From positions 804,501 to 868,500 of the forward strand of contig JADJWP010000002.1 in assembly GCA_016716305.1 (NCBI GenBank): 64,000 bases of DNA, given 5' to 3'. Shown one piece after another: positions 41,565-49,997 of the stretch (positions within the stretch are counted from its first letter, which is position 1; every line of letters begins with the position of its first letter). This DNA comes from Chloracidobacterium sp. GTDB taxonomy: Bacteria; Acidobacteriota; Blastocatellia; Pyrinomonadales; Pyrinomonadaceae. Made by a program: the position numbers and the translations under genes. The notes under the pieces were generated by a model. The model was not told where the DNA came from. It did no database searches and saw nothing but the letters and a program-made list of their open reading frames with translations.

Positions 41565-42584
41565 ATGAAACTCGCCGAGCTCGCGGCCCAAACCTCCGCA
41601 ACGATCGAAAATGGTACACCTGAGATCGAGATCAGATCGGCCGCCGGGCTGGATATCGCCGGGCCGGGCGACATTACGTTCCTTGCAAACCCGAAATACA
41701 CTCCGCAGATCGCCGCGACAAAGGCGTCCGCTATCTTTCTGAACGAAGGCGTCGAAGCCGGTCGCGACGACATCGCCATCCTCCGTGCAAAGGACGCCTA
41801 TCTTGCCTACACACGTGCTTTGCGTCTGTTTTATCCCGAAAGGCCGGTCAGTCCGGGAGTGCATCCATCAGCGGTGATCGACCCGACCGCTGAGGTTTCG
41901 CCCGAAGCTGAGATCGGTGCAAATGCGGTCGTCGGTGCGGGCTGCAAGATCGAAAAAGGCGTGAAGCTTTTCCCGAACGTGACCATTTACGACGGCGTTT
42001 CGATCGGCGAAGGCTCGGTGCTGCATTCCGGAGTTTCCGTTCGGGAAAATTGCGAGGTCGGCCGCCGCTGCATCATCCACAACAACACGACCATCGGCTC
42101 GGACGGCTTTGGTTACGCCAAGGACGAGGAGAAACGCTGGCTGAAGATACCGCAGGTCGGCCGCGTCGTTCTCGAAGACGACGTCGAGATCGGTGCGAAT
42201 ACGGCCATCGACTGTGCCTCGGTCGGCGAGACGCGCATCAAACGCGGTGCAAAGATCGACAACCTCGTCCAGATCGGCCATTCGTGCACGGTCGATGAGG
42301 ACGCTCTAATCTGTTCGCAAACTGGACTCGCCGGTTCGAGTGTGATCGGCAAACGTGTGATACTCGCCGGCCAGGTCGGCATCGCCGGACACCTGAAGGT
42401 TGGCGACGATGCTGTCATCACGGCTAAATCGGCGACATCACACGACGTCGAACCGGGCAAGGTCATCTCCGGCATCCCCGGCTTCGACAACAAAGACTGG
42501 CTCCGCTCCACCGCCGCCTACCGCCGCCTCGGTGAACTCGCCAGGACGATTCGTGAGCTGGAAAAAAAGGTGTCCGGCAGTTGA
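41565..42584 (+). CDS. lpxD: UDP-3-O-acylglucosamine N-acyltransferase
   Basis: A 339-residue lipid A enzyme. It has an N-terminal uridine-binding domain (about 1-100; GPGDITFLANPKY) and a left-handed beta helix of hexapeptide repeats (about 110-300; IGANAVVGAGCKIEKGVKL and so on). DNLVQIGHSC holds the catalytic His and GSDGFGYAKD is typical of LpxD. A helical C-terminus ends LARTIRELEKKVSG. It adds the second acyl chain to UDP-GlcN from acyl-ACP in the cytosol. AAGGACAA is a fair ribosome-binding site. The gene stands alone, away from lpxA or fabZ. Confidence 0.95.
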   Translation: MKLAELAAQTSATIENGTPEIEIRSAAGLDIAGPGDITFLANPKYTPQIAATKASAIFLNEGVEAGRDDIAILRAKDAYLAYTRALRLFYPERPVSPGVHPSAVIDPTAEVSPEAEIGANAVVGAGCKIEKGVKLFPNVTIYDGVSIGEGSVLHSGVSVRENCEVGRRCIIHNNTTIGSDGFGYAKDEEKRWLKIPQVGRVVLEDDVEIGANTAIDCASVGETRIKRGAKIDNLVQIGHSCTVDEDALICSQTGLAGSSVIGKRVILAGQVGIAGHLKVGDDAVITAKSATSHDVEPGKVISGIPGFDNKDWLRSTAAYRRLGELARTIRELEKKVSGS

Positions 42585-42696
42585 TCGGGAGCGTTCTGGG
42601 ACAAGAGCTAAAGCCCTACTTTTAATCCGCCGACGGGCGATTTGATTGATTTGATCGGAAACCCTATCAGCCGATGACTACCCATCAAACTCGGTC

Positions 42697-43179
42697 CTAA
42701 TTCGAAATGAAATCCAGATCGGTCAAGTCGTCCATAACGTTCACGATCATCGAAGGCTGATCGAATACGAAACGTCCGTTGGAGACCGTTACGATGTACG
42801 TTGCGCCCGCTGTAACGTTTTCAAATCGGTAATAGCCCAGGCTTCCCGACTGCGATTCGCGGGTCTCGCCGTTAAGCGCGGTGAGAACGACTTTTATATT
42901 TCGAATCCCCTGCCCGCCCGGCGTTAAGACCCGGCCGCTTATTGCCACTTGTGCTGCCGTCGGAGCAAAGTTGGCTGTCCAAAATCCGCTTTGCACGGAA
43001 AAAGGCCCGCCATTAGAGCGGCTCCCCGCGAGTGTCTGACCGGCCGCCTCGGTAAGGTCGAACTGTCCACCGGTTGATGCTCGTCCGGAAGCGATCATAG
43101 ATGACTCGAGCTCATATTGGCCACCGGTTTGTGCGATGGCTGCAAAAGACAAGAACAGGTTCAAGATAAAGGACCGCAT
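42697..43179 (-). CDS. Small secreted protein with shared C-terminal module
   Basis: A 160-residue protein with a signal peptide (MRSFILNLFLSFAAIAQ). A repeat-like part follows (MIASGRASTGGQFDLTEAAG, then SRSNGGPFSVQSGFWTAN). The end is an Ig-like/carboxypeptidase-regulatory-like module from VAISGRVLTPGGQGIRN to DLTDLDFISN. That module is close to the ends of the proteins at 14403 and 6547. The stop is two bases from the neighbour's frame: this gene follows the tail-fibre-like gene at 43182 on the same strand, so both are likely co-expressed. Its role may be surface attachment or display. Confidence 0.65.
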   Translation of the reverse strand: MRSFILNLFLSFAAIAQTGGQYELESSMIASGRASTGGQFDLTEAAGQTLAGSRSNGGPFSVQSGFWTANFAPTAAQVAISGRVLTPGGQGIRNIKVVLTALNGETRESQSGSLGYYRFENVTAGATYIVTVSNGRFVFDQPSMIVNVMDDLTDLDFISN

Positions 43180-43181
43180 CC

Positions 43182-44732
43182 CTAATTCTCCTTGCAGATG
43201 GACGCTTCCCGATCAACAGCGCAAACGAAGTTCCTAAGTAATTCGATCTGCCGTTGCTGTTCCTTCAATTGTCTTTCCTGCGATTCGATCTGCTTTTGCT
43301 GCTGCTTTACGGCATTGATCAGCACGACCGTAAGCGCGTTTTCACTGATCCTATCAACCTCACCTTTTTCGTTCCGTGCAACTAGTAGAGGAGCTGTGGC
43401 CGCAATGTCATCAACGTTCAGACCTATCTCTTCCGGCCCCTCGCTCTGCCGCTTGAATGCGACCGGGTTCAAGAGTCGTATCAGGTCAATCCCGCCGGTA
43501 AATGGCCTCGCACCGGACTTCTCGCCAGCAAAAGAAAATGACGAAGAACAGCGGTTAAGGATCACGCCGCCTGTCAGGCCAAATGAGAAGTTGCTGTAGC
43601 AAATTGGCCCGGCGGTAGAAGGTGGGCGGTTAAGGAAGTCCCTCAAAACTAGATTTCCTGCGAAGATACCGTCCGGGCCGCTCGGAATGCTCCAGGTTTC
43701 GATCCATCCGGCTCCGGGCGTGAAAGGAACGCTGCCGGTTGGAAAACCGGCAACGAGCTTGCCGCGCGCAATGGTCGCCTGCGCGGGCGTGCCAAGGATA
43801 ATGGTGTTGCTTTGCTCGACGACCGCGCCATTACCGATGGCTATCGACCCGCTCACCTGCGTCGTGTTGTTCGGGTTGCCGGCGTTCTGACCGATGAAGA
43901 TATTGTTGCTGCCAAAGGTGTTGAATATTCCGGATCCATGGCCGATGAACGTATTGTGGTTTCCGGTAGTATTCAGCAGGCCGGAACGACTGCCGAAAAA
44001 GGTATTGTTAAACCCGGACGAAACGTTTAGACCCGCATCGGGACCGACAAATACATTTTGCGTTCCGGGTGCGCTTAGAAAGCGACTACCGTTGATCCTA
44101 TATTGAACGGCATCGAATGCGTTTGCCACTCCCGTTCCGCTAATACTGAAATTTGTGCCCGTCTGCACAGTTGTGCCGTTCTGGATATAGTCCGCTGAAC
44201 CGGGCAGCGGAGTTCGGGCATCCGAAAGCCGCGTATCGTCGTCCTGCACGAATTCGGTCGCAGCCACGCCGCCCAAATTTAGTGCGTTCAATGCGGTTAC
44301 GGCGTTCGCCGCATTCAGCGTCTGGATCGAATATGGCGAAGAATTCAGTTTCTGGCGGGGCGTGAGAATCGTGAAATTGCCCTGCCCAGCCGGACTGATG
44401 GCGATCTCCATGAATCGATCAGCCCCGGAAAATGCAGCCGAACCGAAGTCGAGCGAAACACTGAAGATGCCCGCGACCGCTTGCACGTTCGTAATGTTCA
44501 GCGTTCCGCCGACCTGCGCTCCATCTGCCTGCGCGTCGAACAGTTTGAACAGCATGTCGTAGCTGCCGTTCGCCGCCGTGCCGCCGTCGTTCAATTTTCC
44601 TTGATAAGTGAACGCGGTCGTCTGTGCAGCTACCTCGGTCAGAAAAACGGCCGTTATAAGGAAAGTCAAAGCCATCCAATTTCGTTTTGCCAATGTCGTT
44701 GTCCGTCGAACACTTCTTATTTTGTTTTTCAT
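43182..44732 (-). CDS. Secreted fibre-like protein with S74-type C-terminus
   Basis: A 516-residue protein with a signal peptide (WMALTFLITAVFLTEVAA). The head is beta-rich (FTYQGKLNDGGTAANGSYDM). A glycine/asparagine repeat region (about 225-320) follows with blocks like NTFFGSRSGLLNTTGNHNTF and IGHGSGIFNTFGSNN, as in trimeric beta-helical stalks. The C-terminal 110 residues (IDLIRLLNPVAFK, GLNVDDIAATAPLL, then a coiled coil KQQQKQIESQERQLKEQQR) resemble the peptidase S74 chaperone domain of phage tail fibres. The self-cleaving Ser/Lys pair typical of S74 is not clearly present. Similar proteins occur in Acidobacteria and Verrucomicrobia outside phages. It probably forms a trimeric surface fibre. 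Confidence 0.7.
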   Translation of the reverse strand: MKNKIRSVRRTTTLAKRNWMALTFLITAVFLTEVAAQTTAFTYQGKLNDGGTAANGSYDMLFKLFDAQADGAQVGGTLNITNVQAVAGIFSVSLDFGSAAFSGADRFMEIAISPAGQGNFTILTPRQKLNSSPYSIQTLNAANAVTALNALNLGGVAATEFVQDDDTRLSDARTPLPGSADYIQNGTTVQTGTNFSISGTGVANAFDAVQYRINGSRFLSAPGTQNVFVGPDAGLNVSSGFNNTFFGSRSGLLNTTGNHNTFIGHGSGIFNTFGSNNIFIGQNAGNPNNTTQVSGSIAIGNGAVVEQSNTIILGTPAQATIARGKLVAGFPTGSVPFTPGAGWIETWSIPSGPDGIFAGNLVLRDFLNRPPSTAGPICYSNFSFGLTGGVILNRCSSSFSFAGEKSGARPFTGGIDLIRLLNPVAFKRQSEGPEEIGLNVDDIAATAPLLVARNEKGEVDRISENALTVVLINAVKQQQKQIESQERQLKEQQRQIELLRNFVCAVDREASICKEN

Positions 44733-44754
44733 TTTGCGAAAACTTCTCCGAAAT

Positions 44755-45267
44755 CTATTGGATCGCCGGCACTAGAAGGGCCATAAAGCAGGCGATGATC
44801 GCTATCACTACGAGTTCGTCGCCGTCGGATTCGATATATATCGAACATAGAGCCGAGCCGTTGCCAACATTCTGAGCTGTTATCGTTACCCGCTTTCCGA
44901 GAAGCTCTGGACTCCGTGAGGCAGTGATGTCTCCCAAGAAGACGTAATTCCCTCCCTGGCGTGTGACCGTGTGGACTGAGAATTGCGAATTGACTTCCTG
45001 GTACACGTCATCGCGCATCGTCCCGACTCCAGTGCCGCCGACCTCTGCCCTGATGTCAAAAGCAAAACAGGCAAGGCCGTAGATTCCGGGCAAGCTGCGG
45101 TTCCATCCGCAGCCACTCAGGTAGATCGGCTGTCTTCGCCTTAGCTCATTAAATTCGTCCTTTTCGTCCTTTTGGGCTGCCGCGGCGATCGGCAATGACG
45201 CTGCGACGATCGCGGCTCCTGCGGACTTTAGAAAGCTTCTCCGGTCTCTGTCATTCTCTTTTTGCAT
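44755..45267 (-). CDS. Tat-exported protein of unknown function
   Basis: The ATG at 45267 (MQKENDRDRRSFLKSAG) has GGGAGA upstream and gives 170 residues; an upstream open frame lacks a good start. The leader has the twin-arginine motif RRSFLK and a hydrophobic core (AAIVAASLPIAAAA), so export is via Tat, probably folded or with a cofactor. The mature part has three cysteines (SGCGWN, GLACFAF, GSALCS) and a hydrophobic C-terminus (VVIAIIACFMALLVPAIQ) that could anchor it. It precedes the fibre-like gene by 22 bp on the same strand. No domain recognised. Confidence 0.6.
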   Translation of the reverse strand: MQKENDRDRRSFLKSAGAAIVAASLPIAAAAQKDEKDEFNELRRRQPIYLSGCGWNRSLPGIYGLACFAFDIRAEVGGTGVGTMRDDVYQEVNSQFSVHTVTRQGGNYVFLGDITASRSPELLGKRVTITAQNVGNGSALCSIYIESDGDELVVIAIIACFMALLVPAIQ

Positions 45268-45435
45268 CGTTGTCTCCCTTTTTTTCGTGCTTCTCCGATC
45301 TGTGGAAATCTTTTGATACCACCTGGGTCGTGCTATTATTCGCAACGGGCCCGTGTCACAAAGACTAGGGTCAATTTGCCACCGAATTCTTGTATGATCG
45401 ATGAGATTTTGGTGAGAAATCGGTGAGAGACCGCC

Positions 45436-47697
45436 ATGGAACGCGATTCTGAACAGATCTTCGAATTCGACGAATTTCTAGTCGATCTCTCGGAAAAGAC
45501 CCTCCTAAAGAACGGCGTTCCAATTCGGCTTACGCCAAAAGCACTCGATACACTTGCGGTACTCATCAGAAACGCCGGCCGATTGCTCGAGAAAGACGAA
45601 CTTATGCGGGAGATCTGGCAGGATAGGTTCGTCGAGGAAGGCAATCTCGCTTTCAACGTGAAGGTGCTGCGGAAGGCCCTCGGCGACAATGCCGCAAATC
45701 CGCGTTTCATTGAGACCGTACAACGGCGTGGTTATCGTTTTATCGCTGATGTTCGCCGGGTCAGGCATGCGAACGGGAAGGGCCTTGCTCAGAAAAGTAA
45801 ATTGTTCGAGCCGGGACTCCCTGGCGATCTATCTGAAGGATCGATACTCGAGGTGGGAGCCGACAATGCCGATGAGAATCGTTCCGTCCCGAGTTCGCGA
45901 GCGATCCTGGCTGATGATGAGAACAGATCCATGGGTTCGACACCCCCGAGCCGAACTGCGCGAAGCCGGCGACTCGCCTACTTGCGATTCGTCGCCGGAA
46001 CACTACTAGCCGTGGCGATCGGTTTCGGCCTTTATCAAGTCTTTTCAACGGCTGTTTCGCCGTCGGGGGGCCGTCTCACAGCCGTAAAGCGACTAACCGC
46101 CAACGGAGATGTCCGACTTGCTGCATTTTCGCCTGACGGGAAGTTCATTGCGTTTACGGCCGGTGAGTCAGGTAAGCAAAGCTTATGGTTAAAGAATATC
46201 CCAAGCGGTAGCGAAACGCAGTTGAGCTTGAAAACGGGACACACTTCGTTCAACAGTCTCGCTTTCTCGCCCGATGGGGCTTTTATATTCTATGGCTCCA
46301 AGGGGATGTTGTTTCGCCTTCCCGTCCTTGGCGATGCCCCAACTGAGATCCTCTCAGATTTCGGCGGTGAGATATCCTTTTCGCCCGACGGAAAACGGTT
46401 TGCCTACATAGCGTATCCGCCCGACAATCGTGAGAACGCTGCGCTTGTCGTCTCAAATATCGATGGAGGCGAGCGAACCTCACTCGCAGTAAGCACGCGT
46501 CCTACTTTGTTTCTACGCTCCGCTGCCTGGTCTCCGGACGGCAAGCACATTGTTTGTGCAGCTTTGAATTCGGAAGGCCATCAGGAGATCGCAGCTGTCC
46601 GGGTGTCGGACGGACATGTATCGAATGTGCCGACGCCAAAATGGAACACGATATTGCGGATCGCATGGGCCCCGGATGGGAATGGTCTACTTGTGGTCGC
46701 AGAGGCGAATAAAAACCTTCTGAATCAGATATGGTCGGTACGCTTCCCTTCCGGTGAATCGAGAAAGTTGACCGACGATTCGCACAACTATCAATCAGTA
46801 TCGGTCGCAGCGGACGGACGGTCGATCATGGCGGTACGTGCGGAGCAATCCGCCCATTTGTTTGTAATGCCCGCCGGGGATCGTGATCGGATCAAACAGA
46901 TCACCGGAGGGTTTGAGAAATTCGATGGTGTCTTCTCGCTCGGTTGGCTGGACATTGACAAGATCTTCTATGCAAATGCTCCAAGCGGCCGACCAGAGTT
47001 ATGGCAGAGCAACGAAGACGGTAGTGATGCGAAAAGGATCTCGACAGATGTAACGGGCGGTGCAATAACCCCGGACAGCCAGCACACAGTCTTCCAGGAC
47101 ATCGATGATTCAGGCCCGGGGCTCTTCAAGCTGAATCGTTCTGACAATCGGCGAACACGTTTAACGTCCGGGTCAGACGACCATCCGGCCATATCTCCGG
47201 ATGGAGGATCGATCGTCTTCACACGGTATGGTGAAGATGTAGCTCTTTGGACGGTTCCTATCGATGGCGGGGAACCGAAAAGGCTCACGAGTTTTACCGG
47301 CTACCCAACGGCTTCGGTCTTTTCGCCTGACGGTCGTATGATCGCTGTCTACCGAGGCGTAAGCTCGAACTTGTCGCCGCCGACCATCGCGATCATTGAC
47401 GCCAGAGATGGCGAAATTCTTAAGGAGTTTTCGGTGCCCGTGCAATTTTCGCGAAATTGGCTTTCAAAGATAGCGATTCAATGGGCTCTAGATGGAAAAG
47501 CTGTCTACTTCCTCTCAATTAACGACAATATATCGAACATCTTTCGGCAACCGGTCGATGGCGGTCCCGCTACGCAAATAACTGATTTTGCCGACGGGTT
47601 GATCTTCAACTTTGCGTTCTCTCCCGATGGGTCTAAGCTGCTCCTTTCCCGTGGTTCGTTCAGCCGGGACGTTATTCTTTTGGCAAACGCCGAATAG
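45436..47697 (+). CDS. Membrane winged-helix regulator with TolB-like propeller
   Basis: A 753-residue protein of the same architecture as that at 21259. It has an N-terminal winged helix (about 10-105; PIRLTPKALDTLAVLIRNAGR, then RFIETVQRRGYRFIADV), a low-complexity stretch, one membrane helix (about 185-205; YLRFVAGTLLAVAIGFGLYQVF) and TolB/PD40 blades (FSPDGKFIAFTAG, FSPDGAFIFYGSKG, ISPDGGSIVFTRY and others). It should sense an extracytoplasmic cue and bind DNA directly. It is divergent from the Tat-exported protein and fibre-like genes, its likely targets by position. Confidence 0.85.
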   Translation: MERDSEQIFEFDEFLVDLSEKTLLKNGVPIRLTPKALDTLAVLIRNAGRLLEKDELMREIWQDRFVEEGNLAFNVKVLRKALGDNAANPRFIETVQRRGYRFIADVRRVRHANGKGLAQKSKLFEPGLPGDLSEGSILEVGADNADENRSVPSSRAILADDENRSMGSTPPSRTARSRRLAYLRFVAGTLLAVAIGFGLYQVFSTAVSPSGGRLTAVKRLTANGDVRLAAFSPDGKFIAFTAGESGKQSLWLKNIPSGSETQLSLKTGHTSFNSLAFSPDGAFIFYGSKGMLFRLPVLGDAPTEILSDFGGEISFSPDGKRFAYIAYPPDNRENAALVVSNIDGGERTSLAVSTRPTLFLRSAAWSPDGKHIVCAALNSEGHQEIAAVRVSDGHVSNVPTPKWNTILRIAWAPDGNGLLVVAEANKNLLNQIWSVRFPSGESRKLTDDSHNYQSVSVAADGRSIMAVRAEQSAHLFVMPAGDRDRIKQITGGFEKFDGVFSLGWLDIDKIFYANAPSGRPELWQSNEDGSDAKRISTDVTGGAITPDSQHTVFQDIDDSGPGLFKLNRSDNRRTRLTSGSDDHPAISPDGGSIVFTRYGEDVALWTVPIDGGEPKRLTSFTGYPTASVFSPDGRMIAVYRGVSSNLSPPTIAIIDARDGEILKEFSVPVQFSRNWLSKIAIQWALDGKAVYFLSINDNISNIFRQPVDGGPATQITDFADGLIFNFAFSPDGSKLLLSRGSFSRDVILLANAE

Positions 47698-47958
47698 AAC
47701 GCACGCTGATAGTCGTTTAAGGTCAGCGGCCCGACCCGGATGCATCGCGAAGGATAACAAGACTGCTCAAAAGGCCTAAACCGCCTGCGTAACCGGGCGG
47801 CCAGTTTGTTCAACCGGCGAAACGCTGAGCTTTACGGGCAGTTCAATTCCTTTGGTTTCGGCAGCTCGTTATTTGAATGCGATCTCTTTACTCTGCGTCT
47901 CGGTGACTCTGCGGTAACATTGGTTCTTAACCTTCGCATCTCTTCGGTGAAAAATATT

Positions 47959-48414
47959 ATGAGCGAATACATTTCAGAAACGGGATACGACATAACGCGG
48001 CTTGACGCGGATACTATTGAGAATTTGGCGAGCGACTTGAACGACGAGGAGCGTCGGGTTTTGCTTGAGCATGGGACGGAGGCCCCGTTTTGCGGGACTT
48101 TGCTTGATAACAAGCTTGACGGGACCTACGCGTGCCGCCTTTGCGGGCTGCCGCTGTTCACTTCGAAGCACAAGTTCGACTCCGGCACCGGGTGGCCGTC
48201 GTTCCACTCGCCGTTCGACAAGGAGCACCTCGCCTACATCGAAGACAACAGCTACGGAATGCGCCGCACAGAGATCCGCTGCGCACGCTGCGGCGGCCAC
48301 CAGGGCCACGTCTTCCCCGACGGCCCGCCGCCCACCGGCCAACGCTACTGCCTAAACTCCGCGTCGCTCGAATTCTTCGAAGACGGCCAAGACATCCCGC
48401 AGAAAGGAGATTAA
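47959..48414 (+). CDS. msrB: Peptide-methionine (R)-S-oxide reductase
   Basis: I start at ATG 47959 (MSEYISETGYDITR), 151 residues; the upstream frame is non-homologous. Zinc-binding CRLC and CARC, the substrate motif TGWPSFHSPF and the catalytic Cys in RYCLNSASLEF match MsrB. It reduces methionine-R-sulfoxide in proteins. No signal peptide, so cytosolic. The 3' half (about 48170-48370) is strikingly rich in C-ending codons compared with the first half. Confidence 0.93.
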   Translation: MSEYISETGYDITRLDADTIENLASDLNDEERRVLLEHGTEAPFCGTLLDNKLDGTYACRLCGLPLFTSKHKFDSGTGWPSFHSPFDKEHLAYIEDNSYGMRRTEIRCARCGGHQGHVFPDGPPPTGQRYCLNSASLEFFEDGQDIPQKGD

Positions 48415-48453
48415 AGAATTAGTTTTGAACGGATGAAGAATATTTCTGTTTGC

Positions 48454-49440
48454 TCAATTCGACTTTGAACAAAGCAGGCCCGAATGTTCGCAGATAAATG
48501 AGCGTGTTTCTGGTATCGCGATTGCGATAACCAAAGCGATTAGAGTGATGACTACACCGACGAGGGCGATTTTTGCTTCTGTCGACCACTGGGCGGAGGG
48601 CATTTTAGGGATGGTTTGATGGCTTGAGTTAATTTTTGCTTGATTTCCTTGAACATAATCACCCATCACATTAATTGATTGAGCAAACGACGGAGTTGGC
48701 TCGCTACTTTTTTCCTTATCTGCCAGAAGTCGTTCTACGACTTCCATCCCATCTGCAGTCAAATACGATTTTCCGAAAGTAAACGTCGCAAGACCACGAT
48801 CTTTTAGGCGGACGATAGCAATGTCAGACTCGCTATCCGTAAAGTCCAATGCTTTGTATACGCTTTCAGAATCTATGGCCTTGAATACCTCACCGTTTGA
48901 TTGTTGGTAAAGCTCGATTAGAAACTCATTCTCTATCTCGTTCACCGTTCTTTTCTTTTTCGATTCCAAGTCCATTGGCTTTTTCACTGCTCTTCCCTCT
49001 AAGTAAAAACTCGTCAGCGGTGCGAACTCGTCAGCGGTAATATTGGTTAAATCCATTGCCAAAGAGGAGCGAACAGCCGCTGCAATGGACTCATTCGATA
49101 CGTTAGCAAACGGATTCCGGCACCTTTCGTCGAACTTGTTTAACAACCTTTCCGGAAGCTTGACACGCAATTCCTCAGTGAAGTTTTGATAGTCCTCCTC
49201 ATCGGGGAACTTACCAAATTTGCGATATATTCTGATAATCGTTTCTATCTTTAGCCTGATAAGCTTTCTCGCATACGCTTTTGTACGAGCGGATTCGATT
49301 TGATCGACGGATAACCCTTCACTATAAAAATCGTCCGGAATAAGATTGTTACGTTGCTCCTGGTCTTTATCAAATAGCCTTCGGTCGCAAAGAGTAAGTT
49401 CGTGCTGTAGAAGGTCATTTTGCTCTTGAGTCAATCGCAT
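48454..49440 (-). CDS. Unknown protein with C-terminal membrane anchor
   Basis: I choose ATG 49440 (MRLTQEQNDLLQHELTL), 328 residues. The N-terminal 150 residues are charged and helical (IRLKIETIIRIYRKFGKF). The middle has DSESDIAIVRLKDRGLATFTFGKSYLTADGMEVVERLL, which looks like a winged helix-type or similar small DNA/protein-binding fold. At about residue 270 the stretch SINVMGDYVQGNQAKIN resembles the GDYVxGD-type linkers found in effector and sensor proteins of cyanobacteria and other bacteria. A single membrane helix (about 297-317) and a short tail with two cysteines end the protein. The gene is lower in G+C than its neighbours. Function not recognised. Confidence 0.6.
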   Translation of the reverse strand: MRLTQEQNDLLQHELTLCDRRLFDKDQEQRNNLIPDDFYSEGLSVDQIESARTKAYARKLIRLKIETIIRIYRKFGKFPDEEDYQNFTEELRVKLPERLLNKFDERCRNPFANVSNESIAAAVRSSLAMDLTNITADEFAPLTSFYLEGRAVKKPMDLESKKKRTVNEIENEFLIELYQQSNGEVFKAIDSESVYKALDFTDSESDIAIVRLKDRGLATFTFGKSYLTADGMEVVERLLADKEKSSEPTPSFAQSINVMGDYVQGNQAKINSSHQTIPKMPSAQWSTEAKIALVGVVITLIALVIAIAIPETRSFICEHSGLLCSKSN

Positions 49441-49507
49441 CTTAAATAATCCGACTTTCTGTCCTAACCGATTGTACCTACAAAAAATAAGCGAGCAATG
49501 CCGTAGA

Positions 49508-49747
49508 TTAAAGTTTTTTGTCAGCAAAATAGAATTTTAGGGCGGCAACTTGAGATTTTCTGCTAGCAGGAAAATCTTCTAAGAAAGCAATAGAGTGTTT
49601 TAGGGCGGCAGAACTGTGTTTTTGGGCGGCAGAAAAATGTTTTAGGGAGGCAGAGAAATGATTTAGGGAAGCAAAAAAATGATTTAGGACGGCAAAAGAA
49701 AGATTTTTGCCTTTCAACAATCTGGCAAGGACGTGGTATTTACGCAC
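49508..49747 (-). CDS. Possible small heptad-repeat protein (GTG start)
   Basis: A 79-residue frame starts at GTG 49747 (RKYHVLARLLKGKN) with GGAAGAAAG upstream. It runs through eight seven-residue units such as LNHFSAS, LKHFSAA, LKHSIAF and LEDFPAS, ending KFYFADKKL. Leu recurs at the first position and Ala at the sixth, which suits an amphipathic helix or coiled coil. The frame covers exactly the 21-bp tandem repeat. The opposite strand is also open with heptads like LGRQKND, so open frames come partly from the repeat itself and coding is uncertain. It ends 67 bp before the start of the 328-residue gene. Confidence 0.3.
   Translation of the reverse strand: MRKYHVLARLLKGKNLSFAVLNHFFASLNHFSASLKHFSAAQKHSSAALKHSIAFLEDFPASRKSQVAALKFYFADKKL
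49535..49702. repeat. 21-bp tandem repeat, eight units
   Basis: Eight units of exactly 21 bases begin at 49535, 49556, 49577, 49598, 49619, 49640, 49661 and 49682. The best-conserved part is TTTTAGGGCGGCAG followed by an A-rich end. Units 4-8 are most alike, units 2 and 3 most diverged. The unit length, a multiple of three, keeps reading frames through the array. Confidence 0.85.
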
Positions 49748-49789
49748 CTTTCTTCCAAAAATAATTTAATAGATCAGGAGAATTTCCAG

Positions 49790-49885
49790 ATGGCTAACGA
49801 TTCTATCGGTACACTTTCCGATTCAGCATTATTGAATGTTGCGGCGCGGGTTATTGCGGCGATGACGCCGAACCCGGCCGTGTAA
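49790..49885 (+). CDS. Short ORF, 31 residues, possibly a truncated gene
   Basis: A strong ribosome-binding site (CAGGAG, nine bases before the ATG) introduces an ORF starting MANDSIGTLSDSALLNVAAR and ending IAAMTPNPAV. The pattern LSDSALLNVAARVIAAM, then NPxx, resembles the first helix of small all-helical proteins in which the chain normally continues. Here it stops 14 bases before a dispersed palindromic repeat. It may be a genuine short peptide or the 5' end of a gene cut off by that repeat. Confidence 0.4.
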   Translation: MANDSIGTLSDSALLNVAARVIAAMTPNPAV

Positions 49886-49899
49886 GCGATCTGATTTTT

Positions 49900-49990
49900 G
49901 AGCTGCGGAGCAGTAGCATGTTGATAGCCCGCAAAGCGGGATAGTGACATAAAAGCCGAGGGCTAAGACATCCCGCAGAAGGCGCGAACC
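49900..49990. repeat. Dispersed palindromic (REP-like) intergenic element, copy 1
   Basis: A 31-base segment beginning GAGCTGCGGAGCAG (49900-49930) recurs at 50533-50563 with four mismatches. It is followed by a small hairpin (CCCGC, AAA, GCGGG; 49928-49940). It lies between two genes and has no coding potential. Elements of this type are often mobilised by RAYT transposases; none is in the window. Confidence 0.6.
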
Positions 49991-49997
49991 TGGCGGT

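Noticed and set aside
48065..48422. Plus-strand Arg/Pro-rich frames of 96 residues
   Set aside because: Shadows of the GC-rich msrB 3' half in other frames.
49535..49702. CRISPR array
   Set aside because: The 21-bp units follow without spacers, so this is a tandem repeat, and no cas genes are present.
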